From an uncultured Clostridia bacterium (lineage in GTDB: Bacteria; Bacillota; Clostridia; TANB77; CAG-508), in the NCBI GenBank assembly GCA_944388035.1, contig CALXHF010000008.1, positions 1 to 64,000 of the forward strand: a stretch of DNA of 64,000 nucleotides, in the 5' to 3' direction. Both the position numbers and the translations under genes were made by a program. The notes under the pieces are model-generated. The model saw only the letters and a list, made by a program, of their open reading frames with translations. It had not been told where the DNA came from and did not search any database. Positions within the stretch are counted from its first letter, which is position 1. Each line of letters opens with the position of its first letter. Shown here piece by piece: positions 10,439-18,539 of the stretch.

Positions 10439-11108
10439 AAATATGTTTTTTAATTTCATTGTATATTTCTTCGTGTATATCTTCTATTGTTCTTATTTTA
10501 TCTTCTTTTACACATTTAATTTCATACCAGTTATATTTTTTTGAAACATAACAAGCTGCATTATATGCATCTATTAAATGGTTTTTATCTCTTTCGTGTA
10601 TATCTTTTTTCTCTGTATGTGTGAATTTATTCTCTCTATCTTTTATTAATTCTAAAGATTTTTCAACTGGCATATTTAAAAAAAATACTTCTGTTGGTAT
10701 TGGAAGTCTATATAAATTAAATTCAAAATCCCAAAGCCAATTTAAAAATTTTTCTCTTTCTTCTTTATCTTGTATTTTTCCTGCTTGGTGTACCATATTT
10801 GCTGTTGTATATCTGTCAGCTAAAATAATTCCGCCTTTTTCATAATAATCTTTATATTCCGTAATATATGTTGCATATCTATCTCCTGCATAAAATGTAG
10901 AAGCAATATAAGGGCTTACATCTTTAGCATTTTCTCCAAATTCTCCAGATAAATACATTTTAACCAAACCAGAACTTGGACTATCATAGTTTGGAAAACT
11001 TACTACTCTAAAATCTACTCCATCTTCTTTTAACCTTTCTTGTAATTTATTAAATTGTGTTTGTTTTCCACTTCCATCTGTTCCATCTATTACAAATAAC
11101 TTTCCCAT
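10437..11108 (-). CDS. tmk: Thymidylate kinase-family protein
   Basis: A 223-aa P-loop kinase with FVIDGTDGSGKQTQ (Walker A), a DRY-type motif (ILADRYTTANMVHQ) and a lid region near residue 140. Thymidylate kinases convert dTMP to dTDP. The match over the whole length is good, although this group often carries an extended form used in Clostridia. GGAGAATAAG precedes the ATG. It lies 51 bases after a 46-codon acidic ORF and was probably transcribed with it. Confidence 0.85.
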   Translation of the reverse strand: MGKLFVIDGTDGSGKQTQFNKLQERLKEDGVDFRVVSFPNYDSPSSGLVKMYLSGEFGENAKDVSPYIASTFYAGDRYATYITEYKDYYEKGGIILADRYTTANMVHQAGKIQDKEEREKFLNWLWDFEFNLYRLPIPTEVFFLNMPVEKSLELIKDRENKFTHTEKKDIHERDKNHLIDAYNAACYVSKKYNWYEIKCVKEDKIRTIEDIHEEIYNEIKKHI

Positions 11109-11159
11109 TTCTTATTCTCCTTTTTCTTTTTTACATTATTTTTATCTTTTCTTAATTTA

Positions 11160-11300
11160 TTACTTATTTTCTTCTTTATTATTTTCTTCGTTTTCTTCTG
11201 ATTCTTCTTTATTTTTTCTATTTTTCTCAAGCATTTTATTAATAGAATTTAATATATCATCTGAATTTTCATCAAAATCATCTCTTATTAAATTAAACAT
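11160..11300 (-). CDS. Small acidic protein (46 aa)
   Basis: An ORF of 46 codons from ATG at 11300, starting MFNLIRDDFDENSDDILNSI and ending in a Glu/Asn/Lys-rich tail. AAGGAGAG is 8 bases upstream and a promoter lies at 11375-11402. It directly precedes tmk. No family is recognised; the composition suggests a flexible acidic tail behind a short amphipathic helix. Too short for standard gene callers, but the signals support it. Confidence 0.5.
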   Translation of the reverse strand: MFNLIRDDFDENSDDILNSINKMLEKNRKNKEESEENEENNKEENK

Positions 11301-11374
11301 TTTTCTTCTCTCCTTTTTTCTTCTACTTCTTTATCTTTTTAGCTTTATTATTTTCTTTTTATTTTTCCATGTTC

Positions 11375-11402
11375 ATTATACTATTTATAATTTTTTAGTC
11401 AA
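11375..11402 (-). promoter_or_regulatory. SigA-type promoter of the tmk unit
   Basis: Minus strand TTGACT (11397-11402), 16-base spacer, TATAAT (11375-11380). Confidence 0.7.
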
Positions 11403-11476
11403 TAGAAAACAAAAAATATAAATAAAGAAAAATAAAAAATAAAAAGTTATTTTATTATAACTTTTTACTTTTCATA

Positions 11477-11683
11477 TTACATAAATTCTTTTCTACTTAA
11501 ACCTGTTATCTTTTCTATTAATTCTACATCTATATTTTCTTTAAACATATTTTGTGCTGTTTTTATAATTCCTAATCTTTTACCTCTCTTTTCTCCTCGT
11601 CTTTCTCCCTTCTTTTCGCTTCTAATAAGTGTTTTTCTTCTATCTTCTCTTAAAGCATACATCGATTCCAACATATTTTTCAT
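11477..11683 (-). pseudogene. Partial tandem duplicate of the Rpn nuclease 3' end
   Basis: A 68-codon frame that repeats the last ~65 residues of the neighbouring Rpn-type gene (ESMYALREDRRKTLIRSEKKG... to ELIEKITGLSRKEFM). The DNA copies start at 11475 and 11708 (offset 233 bases) and differ by a few substitutions and by the loss of a GEKRGEKI repeat unit. It has no nuclease domain. An AAGGAG precedes two ATGs, so translation is possible, but it is most simply a duplication remnant. Confidence 0.75.
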
Positions 11684-11709
11684 CTCCTTCTTTTAATTAA
11701 TTTCGACTA

Positions 11710-12690
11710 TTACATAAATTCTTTTCTACTTAAACCTGTTATCTTTTCTATTAATTCTACATCTATATTTTCTTTAAACATATTTTGTGCTGTTTCTATA
11801 ATTCCTAATCTTTTACCTCTTTTTTCTCCTATTTTTTCTCCTCTCTTTTCTCCTCGTCTTTCTCCCTTCTTTTCACTTCTAATAAGTGTTTTTCTTCTAT
11901 CTTCTCTTAAAGCATACATCGATTCCAACATATCTTTTTTACCTCCTTCTTTTAAGATTTTAATATATTTTTCAGATGTTTCTTTTCCTAAATCTTTTAC
12001 AAGTACATATCTTAATATGCCAATCATAATTCCAATTTCATTTTCTTTAGTTCTTTTTATTATTTCATTTAAAACATCGAATAATTCATTTTCTTTCCTT
12101 ACCTTTTCTATTAATAGAACCTTACTTAATAACGTTCCATCTTCTAAGAGTTCTTCTTTTGTATAATTATTTATATCAATAATATTATACTCACCTATTC
12201 CAAGATAATTTTCATTTGGTTTAATTTTATATCCAAACTGTTCTTGTATTTCCAATATACTTTGTGGTACTCTCCACCTTCCAACACCTGTATATATTAC
12301 AATTGCTATTATTTTTGCTTGGAATTTTCCTTTATAATTTCTCTTCATAAAACTATGGTTCATTACTTGCATTTCATAATTTAATATTCTAAATGGCATA
12401 TTAGAATCATTTTTTGATTGATTTTCTATTAAGAAATAAATTTCTTTCCCTTTTAATTTGTATAAAATATCTACTTGTTTTCCTCTATAGTCTTCTGTTA
12501 GAAATTCATTTCTTACTGTTTCTATATCTAACTTTTGATATTGCCCTAAATCTACAGCTTTTCTTACCGCACCTTCTACCTCTTTTGGTATTTCTAATAT
12601 TTTTTTTAATAATTTATCATGTTCATTTTTTATATATTGTTCTTCATTTTGTGTAACATTATATGTAATATCTTTTTCTGTACAAACTTT
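11710..12690 (-). CDS. Rpn-family PD-(D/E)XK nuclease/transposase-like protein
   Basis: An open frame of about 325 codons of the Rpn/PDDEXK group (recombination-promoting nuclease, formerly annotated as transposase). The nuclease core is visible upstream of the first ATG: RNEFLTEDYRGKQVDILYK followed by YFLIENQSK, i.e. the D...ExQ catalytic pattern. The C-terminus holds a charged GEKRG repeat and a LIEKITGLSRKEF helix typical of the family. The first in-frame ATG is at 12399, inside the domain. AAAGGAGG lies near 12703, but only ATA or ATT codons follow in frame, so the start is non-canonical or the 5' end is damaged. The start coordinate is approximate. Confidence 0.7.
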   Translation of the reverse strand, partial: KVCTEKDITYNVTQNEEQYIKNEHDKLLKKILEIPKEVEGAVRKAVDLGQYQKLDIETVRNEFLTEDYRGKQVDILYKLKGKEIYFLIENQSKNDSNMPFRILNYEMQVMNHSFMKRNYKGKFQAKIIAIVIYTGVGRWRVPQSILEIQEQFGYKIKPNENYLGIGEYNIIDINNYTKEELLEDGTLLSKVLLIEKVRKENELFDVLNEIIKRTKENEIGIMIGILRYVLVKDLGKETSEKYIKILKEGGKKDMLESMYALREDRRKTLIRSEKKGERRGEKRGEKIGEKRGKRLGIIETAQNMFKENIDVELIEKITGLSRKEFM

Positions 12691-12910
12691 TATCCTAATC
12701 TCCTCCTTTATTATATTTTATATTTATTATTAAAACAACTTTTATTTTTTAGTAAAAGTTATTGTTTTTATATAATTTTCTCTTTTTTTCTCACTTAATC
12801 TTTTACTTTTGTATTTTGCTTTTGTTTTTACTTTTTTTATTTGTTTGTGGACTTTTATTATTTTTTGTTATAAACTATTTATATAAAAACTAGAAAGGAT
12901 GAATATATAT

Positions 12911-14116
12911 ATGGAAAATTCTTTTAAAGAATATGCAATTAATAAAAATAACCCTAAATGGAAAAATGTAATTTCAAGAATTACACCTTTAGAAACTAAA
13001 CCCACTGATATAAGAACACCTTTTGATAGAGATTACACAAGAATTATTCACTCAAATGCTTATAGAAGGTTAAAACATAAAACACAAGTATTCTTTTCAC
13101 CAGAAAATGACCACATTTGTACTAGGAGTGAACACGTAACACACGTAGAATCAATTAGTTATACAATAGCAAAATACTTGGGGCTAAATTTAGAATTAAC
13201 AAAAGCAATCGCAGTTGCTCACGATTTAGGACATAGTCCTTTTGGACACGCAGGCGAAAAAATACTTTCAAAAATATCAGAAAGAGATTTAGGAACTAAG
13301 TTTTGGCACGAACAAAATGGTCTTAACTTTGTTGATAATATTGAGTTATTAGAAGACCATAGTGGTTATAAACAAAATCTAGATTTAACATATGGTGTAA
13401 GAGATGGTATTATCTCACACTGTGGAGAAATTAACGAAAACGTTCTAAAACCAAGAGATGAATTTATAGATTTAAATGATTATAAAAAGCCAAATCAATA
13501 TGCACCATATACTTGGGAAGCTTGTGTTGTTAAAATTTCAGATAAAATCTCTTATATAGGTCGTGATATAGAAGATGCTATAACTTTAGGAATATTAGAT
13601 GAACATTTACAAGAATTATATAATTTATTAAATTATGAATCTTCTGAAGTTTTAAATAATAGTACAATAATAAATTACTTTGTTTGTGATTTATGTCAAA
13701 ATTCTTCTTTTGAAAAAGGTTTATGTTTTTCTAAAAAAGCTTATGATTTAATGAATAAAATCAAAGATTTTAACTATAAACATATTTATTTTTCTAGAAG
13801 AACTATTACTTCTATTAAATATTTTGAACTTATTATTAATGAGATTTATAATATACTATTTGAGTGTTTTGATAACAAAAATACTTTAAAAAATCTAAAA
13901 GTATTAGAAAAATTTTATCCAAAACTAATTGATGGTTTCTACCATTATTTAGAAAATTATTGTAATTTTTCTAATCGAAATGAATTAAAATTAAAAAATA
14001 AACTTGTTTTTGATCTTTCTATTAAAGAAGATTTTTCAAGAGCAATAATTTCATATATCTCTGGTATGACAGATAATTTTGCAATTGAGATGTATAATGA
14101 ATTAATTAGGTTTTAA
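12911..14116 (+). CDS. dgt: Deoxyguanosinetriphosphate triphosphohydrolase (dGTPase)
   Basis: A 401-aa HD-domain dNTP triphosphohydrolase that cleaves dGTP to deoxyguanosine and triphosphate. Motifs in order: R-SNAYRRLKHKTQVF, the metal-binding H in SEHVTHVESI, HD in AVAHDLGHSPFGHAGE and D in KISDKISYIGRDIEDA. The length fits the family. AGAAAGG abuts the ATG at 12899, so the ATG at 12911 (MENSFKEY) is better spaced. The 200 bases before it hold an AACTTTTA/TAAAAGTT hairpin and no gene. Confidence 0.88.
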   Translation: MENSFKEYAINKNNPKWKNVISRITPLETKPTDIRTPFDRDYTRIIHSNAYRRLKHKTQVFFSPENDHICTRSEHVTHVESISYTIAKYLGLNLELTKAIAVAHDLGHSPFGHAGEKILSKISERDLGTKFWHEQNGLNFVDNIELLEDHSGYKQNLDLTYGVRDGIISHCGEINENVLKPRDEFIDLNDYKKPNQYAPYTWEACVVKISDKISYIGRDIEDAITLGILDEHLQELYNLLNYESSEVLNNSTIINYFVCDLCQNSSFEKGLCFSKKAYDLMNKIKDFNYKHIYFSRRTITSIKYFELIINEIYNILFECFDNKNTLKNLKVLEKFYPKLIDGFYHYLENYCNFSNRNELKLKNKLVFDLSIKEDFSRAIISYISGMTDNFAIEMYNELIRF

Positions 14117-14122
14117 ATATGT

Positions 14123-14153
14123 GGTTGTTTAAAATAATTTATTTTAGACAACC
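14123..14153. terminator. Terminator between dgt and the UPF0102 gene
   Basis: GGTTGTTTAAAAT / ATTTTAGACAACC stem followed by TTTTAAT; it serves the convergent genes on both sides. Confidence 0.65.
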
Positions 14154-14155
14154 TT

Positions 14156-14512
14156 TTAATATATATTTTTAAAATGTTTCAATTGATATATACTATTGTT
14201 TAAATATATTTTTACCATATCAAACCTTATTGGTATATCATATAAACCATATTCACGATTATAATATTTTGCTACATATTTTAAATTTTCTTCTTTTTTA
14301 ACTCCTACTTCTTCCATTAAATCATCAATTGTATAATATACTCTTAAATCTATAAAAACTAATTCTTTTTTAATTGTGTCATATGCTATTATATCTACTT
14401 TTCTTTTTCTATATTTAAAATCTTTTTCTATAACGAGATAATTACTATTTTCTAGATATTCACAAACTAAATTTGTTGTGACTTCTTCTTTTTCAGTTTT
14501 TACTCTTAACAT
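14156..14512 (-). CDS. UPF0102 (YraN)-like protein with altered active site
   Basis: A 118-aa protein of YraN size and fold. The family signature GEIDIIA...LVFVEVKxR appears here as KVDIIAYDTIKKELVFIDLRVYYT. The Asp of the first half is kept, but the E-x-K catalytic pair of the restriction-endonuclease-like fold reads D-L-R. The N-terminal glycine-rich start of YraN is also missing. It may be a divergent or inactive homologue. GAGGTAAA precedes the ATG; the inverted-repeat element at 14530 lies immediately upstream, where a promoter would be expected. Confidence 0.6.
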   Translation of the reverse strand: MLRVKTEKEEVTTNLVCEYLENSNYLVIEKDFKYRKRKVDIIAYDTIKKELVFIDLRVYYTIDDLMEEVGVKKEENLKYVAKYYNREYGLYDIPIRFDMVKIYLNNSIYQLKHFKNIY

Positions 14513-14529
14513 TTTACCTCTCTTTCTTT

Positions 14530-14671
14530 AAATATTTAGATATCTGAGGTCATTACAGTTTATTTCAAGGGAAAATAAAAGAAAGGACTTAAAAAAATAA
14601 AGGGAATAATAATATTTTTTTCAAAGTTCAAAATAGGGGCTTTCGTAATGACCTCAGATATCTAAATATTT
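14530..14671. mobile_element. 142-bp MITE-like element with 27-bp perfect terminal inverted repeats
   Basis: The arms at 14530-14556 (AAATATTTAGATATCTGAGG...) and 14645-14671 are perfect inverted copies of 27 bases. The 88-base interior is purine-rich and has no ORF. No clear target-site duplication flanks it. Size, perfect ends and intergenic position fit a miniature inverted-repeat element; a large regulatory hairpin is the alternative. Confidence 0.7.
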
Positions 14672-14798
14672 TAATTTTTTTTGGAATATTTCTAGACTAA
14701 ACTTTTGATTTAAAATACTTTAAATTTAAACTGTTATAATTATACACACGTTTATGTGTAATTCTAATAATTGTTTTGTGAATTGTTTGTGAACTAAA

Positions 14799-14827
14799 AA
14801 AGACTAAAGTAAAAATCTTTAGCCTTT
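14799..14827 (-). terminator. Terminator of the DUF6512 gene
   Basis: AAAGACTAAAG / CTTTAGCCTTT hairpin with TTTTTT on the minus strand; it overlaps the last codon. Confidence 0.65.
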
Positions 14828-15389
14828 ACATACCATACATACCTGTAGTTATATCTCGAAACAAATTAACTTCTGGTGGTATATATGTAAATATTATAAA
14901 ACATAAAAGTAAAAATAATAAAATTATAATCGATAAGCTTGTTGTTAAGACTGTGCTTTCATTTTCTCTTTTCATAAGCCTATATGCTACATATTCTCCT
15001 AAAATTATACTTACTATAAATATTAAAATATCAATTACAATTACAGATGTTCCTATTACCCCAGAATATGTATAAAAACTTACTATTATAAAAAATATAG
15101 CTGTGAATATTCCTATTGTTTTTGCTTCTATATAATTATTAACATCTCGTTTTACAAAGAAATATTCTATTATCATTGCTATTAACATTGGATAGAATAC
15201 TAATTTTAAATGTTCCCATACACTTTCGTTTACTGCACCAAAACTTCCCACAAATAGATTGTTTCCAGACCACTCATATGTAAAATGTAATAATGTACCT
15301 AATATTAAACTAAATAATATTACAATTAGTTGTGATTTTATTAGTTTATCTTCTTTTACTTTATTAAATAAACTTTTAAAAAACTCCAT
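14826..15389 (-). CDS. DUF6512 integral membrane protein
   Basis: A 187-aa protein with about six membrane helices. The conserved stretch LHFTYEWSGNNLFVGSFGAVNESVWEHLKLVFYPML is characteristic of DUF6512. Function unknown. AGGAGGCTTATCTAAT precedes the ATG. It lies downstream of the histidine kinase gene on the same strand (51 bases), so it could be read with it. Confidence 0.75.
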   Translation of the reverse strand: MEFFKSLFNKVKEDKLIKSQLIVILFSLILGTLLHFTYEWSGNNLFVGSFGAVNESVWEHLKLVFYPMLIAMIIEYFFVKRDVNNYIEAKTIGIFTAIFFIIVSFYTYSGVIGTSVIVIDILIFIVSIILGEYVAYRLMKRENESTVLTTSLSIIILLFLLLCFIIFTYIPPEVNLFRDITTGMYGM

Positions 15390-15440
15390 ATTAGATAAGC
15401 CTCCTTTATTAATTCTTATGCTAATATAGAGTTTTTATTA

Positions 15441-16910
15441 CTAAAATATCAATTTTTCTACTACTAAAGTTTTTTCTTTATCTTGTTTTTCTATTTCTTC
15501 TTTTCTATATGTACAAATTTTGAATTCTTTCTTACCATCAAATTTGAACTTCAATACTTTTGTAAAATTGTCTGTTACTGGTTTTCCATATTCTTCTATT
15601 ATAAAACTTGCATTATGTTTTCTTAATGTATCAAATGTATTCATAAATCCCATACCAGTACCTCCTGAATCTTTATGTGTAGTTGCTGGTTTCTTTCCTA
15701 ATTTTAATAATGTTTCTTTTTCAAATTCTATACCTGAGTCATATACATATAAACCATAAGTTCCATCTAATCTTCCAAGTCTTACTAATATACTTTTATT
15801 AATATTATTACTATATTCGATTGCTATGATTGCATTTTTTATATGGTCTGCTAATAATATTTCTAATTCATCTTTACTTACATAGTTGTTAATCATCTTA
15901 TAGATATTGCCACTTAATTGTAATTGAAAATCTATTTTCTTTTTTACACACTCTGATTTCATATAATCTAAAACATCATCTATTTCAGCAATTCCTGTTT
16001 TAGCTAATACTATTACTGGTTCTTTTCTTATATCTTTTCCCACTTTTTCTATTCTTGATTTTATATCCATTTCTGATATTTCACTTTTCATATTTAATTC
16101 TTCTAATTTATGTTCTAATATGTCTTGTCTATGTGATATTGAGTGACTTTTCTTTCCTGACTTTATTATTTCATTTTCTAATTCTTTTATCCTAGTATTC
16201 TTTTCTTCCAATTCCGCCTTTGTTTCTTCTAAATCCTTTACCAACATTTTCTGTTTATAGTATAACTGTAATGATTTTTGGATGGTAATAAACATTATTA
16301 AAAAGAAAATTACTAAATTTATGATTAGCTTTCTTGATGTCATCATATTATAATTTGATATTAATGTAATCGTTAATAAGATTATTGCACAAATATTTAA
16401 TATTAATATATCTAAATACTCATTTTTTATTTTGTTAACAAGAAAGCTAAATCCTTTTTTAAATCTTTTAATTTTTAAAAACAAGATAAATAACATTAAA
16501 TAAACAATTATCATTATAAAAATATTTATATAATCATTTTGTATTTTAAAAATGAAAAATAGTATAAAGTTAACAGTTATACTTATAAAAAATATTAAAT
16601 AATTAATTGTTAATGAGATTATTGTTACTAATATTGAATATCCTAATTTCCTTTTAGTATGTAACGAAAAAAGAAAAGAATTCAAAATAATCATACTTAC
16701 AATACCGTATATAAAATCTAAAGTATCTTTAGCAATCTTACATAAGGGACTGAAAATAAAAATAATTATATATGGAATAATTATTAAATTTTTACAAATA
16801 TTATTATTTACAATTTTAAAATTTAAATAAAATGTACATATATTAATAAAAAATATTTTTATAATGTCAGAAACAACCTCAATATTATCTTTTTCTAATA
16901 TAAATTCCAT
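15441..16910 (-). CDS. GHKL-type sensor histidine kinase (AgrC-like)
   Basis: A 489-aa membrane kinase. Residues 1 to about 215 form six to eight transmembrane segments, then comes a coiled coil (about 225-265) and a C-terminal GHKL ATPase. Visible are an N-box-like LADHIKNAIIAIEYS, the G1-type YDSGIEFE and the G2-type GGTGMGFMNTF. This architecture is that of peptide-sensing AgrC/ComD kinases, which lack a large extracellular domain. A 15-codon ORF and a Spo0A-like response regulator lie just upstream on the same strand, so the three probably form one signalling unit. AAGGTAG precedes the ATG. Confidence 0.85.
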   Translation of the reverse strand: MEFILEKDNIEVVSDIIKIFFINICTFYLNFKIVNNNICKNLIIIPYIIIFIFSPLCKIAKDTLDFIYGIVSMIILNSFLFSLHTKRKLGYSILVTIISLTINYLIFFISITVNFILFFIFKIQNDYINIFIMIIVYLMLFILFLKIKRFKKGFSFLVNKIKNEYLDILILNICAIILLTITLISNYNMMTSRKLIINLVIFFLIMFITIQKSLQLYYKQKMLVKDLEETKAELEEKNTRIKELENEIIKSGKKSHSISHRQDILEHKLEELNMKSEISEMDIKSRIEKVGKDIRKEPVIVLAKTGIAEIDDVLDYMKSECVKKKIDFQLQLSGNIYKMINNYVSKDELEILLADHIKNAIIAIEYSNNINKSILVRLGRLDGTYGLYVYDSGIEFEKETLLKLGKKPATTHKDSGGTGMGFMNTFDTLRKHNASFIIEEYGKPVTDNFTKVLKFKFDGKKEFKICTYRKEEIEKQDKEKTLVVEKLIF

Positions 16911-16949
16911 AAAATTCTACCTTTTTTATTTTATTATATACAAAATTAA

Positions 16950-16993
16950 AAAGATAATCAATATTAGAATTATTCCAAAATTTGATTATCTTT
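16950..16993 (-). terminator. Terminator-like hairpin between peptide ORF and kinase
   Basis: AAAGATAATCAA / TTGATTATCTTT, 12-bp perfect stem followed on the minus strand by TTAATTTTG. It may attenuate read-through from the peptide gene into the kinase gene. Confidence 0.6.
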
Positions 16994-17016
16994 TATTTAA
17001 TATTATTTATAAATTT

Positions 17017-17064
17017 TTATATCCATAAACTAACCCATTTGCAAAAAGCATCAAACCAGCTCAT
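17017..17064 (-). CDS. 15-residue putative signal peptide
   Basis: Minus-strand ORF encoding MSWFDAFCKWVSLWI. It has a good ribosome-binding site (AAAGGTGGTGAG, 5 bases before ATG) and lies between a Spo0A-type regulator and a GHKL kinase, with a terminator-like hairpin on either side. Three Trp, two Phe and one Cys make it strongly amphipathic. No AgrB-type processing enzyme is seen in the window. A role as secreted or membrane-active signal for the adjacent kinase is inferred from position only; a translated leader or chance ORF is possible. Confidence 0.5.
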   Translation of the reverse strand: MSWFDAFCKWVSLWI

Positions 17065-17117
17065 ATTTCTCACCACCTTTCATCTTTAGTATTTTTTTGT
17101 TTCCTTTGTCATTAAAA

Positions 17118-17152
17118 AAATACCATTGAAAGGCTTAGCTCTAATGGTATTT
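17118..17152 (-). terminator. Terminator downstream of the response regulator
   Basis: AAATACCATT / AATGGTATTT stem, followed by TTTTTAATG on the minus strand, just before the peptide ORF. Confidence 0.7.
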
Positions 17153-17186
17153 TGTGATGAGAAAATATGGTATAAAATAAAAAAAC

Positions 17187-17206
17187 CTAGTATTTTTTCA
17201 TACTAG
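17187..17206 (-). terminator. Terminator overlapping the response regulator stop
   Basis: CTAGTAT / ATACTAG stem and GGTTTTTTTA on the minus strand; the TAG stop codon (17203-17205) is part of the stem. Confidence 0.7.
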
Positions 17207-17988
17207 ATTTCTTTCTTAATTTTATCTACATAAAAATATATGAATTCCATAGGTGTAGGTATTCCAGTTTTATAATTAATTTTAGCTGTATAATAAATTA
17301 GTAAATCATCTACAGATGAAGATCTCCAAGCACGGATAATAGCATTTTTGATACCATTTGTAATTGTAGTTTCAGACTTTTTGTGAATCTTAGTTAGATA
17401 TTGAATAACATTTAAATCACTATCTTCATTTTGTATCAAATACATAATAGCGTCATAAATATATTTTCTACCTTTCATTTTATTAGAAATACCTATCAAA
17501 TCAAGTTCGTAATTAATTAGATATGAAATTTTATCTTCTTCCGACTCCAATTCTTCGTTAAAAGTTTTAACATCTGTTTCTCTAGAAGTATCTCTATACC
17601 TTAAAAAACTATTTAAAACATAATCAGGAGAATATTTAGGATGGTCTTTGTAAGCAATTAAATCAACCTTTTCCTTGTGAAGAATTTGATAAGTTGTATC
17701 TGAATAAATATGTGTTGTTACAATTATTATTGGTTTAAAGTTCAAATTCATTTTTCTTAAATTAGGTATAAAGTCTAATGAATCAGTATTACCTCCACTT
17801 TTACTATTGTTTAATTCTATATCTAAAACAATACCATCTGGGTGTTTTAACCTTGTAAGTTTTAAACCTTCTACATCAGAATCAGTAATGCCAACTAATT
17901 CAAAATCATCTCTTTTGTTAATACAATTTCTAAAATTATTACACTCATTTACATCATCTTCAATAATTAAAATTTTCATTGGCTTCAT
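17203..17988 (-). CDS. Response regulator with Spo0A-like DNA-binding domain
   Basis: A 261-aa regulator. The receiver domain starts MKILIIEDDVNECNNF (acidic pair) with the phospho-acceptor Asp in GIVLDIEL, Thr in IIVTTH and Lys in LIAYKDHP. The C-terminal ~110 residues match the Spo0A DNA-binding fold: GRKYIYDAIMYLIQNE, TKIHKKSETTITNGIKNAIIRAW and TGIPTPMEFIYFYVDKI. Spo0A normally responds to a phosphorelay; a Spo0A-type output paired with a GHKL kinase is less usual. GGAGGAG precedes the ATG. It is divergent from the XRE gene at 18134 and they share a 146-base promoter region. Confidence 0.85.
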   Translation of the reverse strand: MKPMKILIIEDDVNECNNFRNCINKRDDFELVGITDSDVEGLKLTRLKHPDGIVLDIELNNSKSGGNTDSLDFIPNLRKMNLNFKPIIIVTTHIYSDTTYQILHKEKVDLIAYKDHPKYSPDYVLNSFLRYRDTSRETDVKTFNEELESEEDKISYLINYELDLIGISNKMKGRKYIYDAIMYLIQNEDSDLNVIQYLTKIHKKSETTITNGIKNAIIRAWRSSSVDDLLIYYTAKINYKTGIPTPMEFIYFYVDKIKKEI

Positions 17989-18133
17989 TTTAAAACTCCT
18001 CCTTAGTATATATTTTCACATTACATAATATACCATAAAGTTCTAGAAAATACTATATTTCATCATTGTTTTTATTTACACAAATGTCATTTTTATATTC
18101 TACAATGAACAAAAAGTATAAAGGATGAAATAT

Positions 18134-18493
18134 ATGCAAAGAAAAAATAGTAGTGAAATCAATATTGAAATAATAGAACAAGAAAAACGTGGTTTAAGAA
18201 TTAAAAATATAAGAGAAAATGAATTAAAAATAAATAAAACACAATTATCTAAAGAGATAGGAATTTCTAGTCAATTCCTAGGTTTAGTAGAAGAAGGTAA
18301 AGGTAATTTAAGTTATAAGAGTTTAAAAAGATTAAGAAACATAAGTGGACATTCTGCTGATTATATTTTATTTGGTTTGGATGATAATTCGATTAATAAA
18401 ACAAAAGAATTATTAAATAATTATTCAGAACTAGAAATAACAGAAACAATAGATTTTTTAAAACATTTAATAATACTTATGAGAAATATTTAA
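18134..18493 (+). CDS. XRE-family transcriptional regulator
   Basis: A 119-aa protein with a Cro/CI helix-turn-helix (INKTQLSKEIGISSQFLGLVEEGKGNLSYKSLKRL) and a helical C-terminal tail (NYSELEITETIDFLKHLI). AAAGG with 9-base spacing supports the ATG at 18134 over 18125. It is transcribed away from the Spo0A-like regulator and plausibly controls that locus. The architecture resembles the XRE gene at 29483. Confidence 0.78.
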   Translation: MQRKNSSEINIEIIEQEKRGLRIKNIRENELKINKTQLSKEIGISSQFLGLVEEGKGNLSYKSLKRLRNISGHSADYILFGLDDNSINKTKELLNNYSELEITETIDFLKHLIILMRNI

Positions 18494-18496
18494 CAA

Positions 18497-18534
18497 AAAA
18501 TAAAGCATAGAAATTTGTTTTCTATACTTTATTT
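18497..18534. terminator. Bidirectional terminator
   Basis: AAAATAAAG-C-ATAGAAA / TTTTCTAT-A-CTTTATTTT hairpin between convergent genes. Confidence 0.75.
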
Positions 18535-18539
18535 TAATT

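Noticed and set aside
10210-10440. 76-codon minus-strand frame over the XRE gene and palindrome
   Set aside because: It overlaps a well-supported HTH gene and runs through the GGGGACGGGG repeat.
12414-12656. Plus-strand 80-codon hydrophobic frame
   Set aside because: It is the reverse of the Rpn nuclease domain, which reads clearly on the minus strand.
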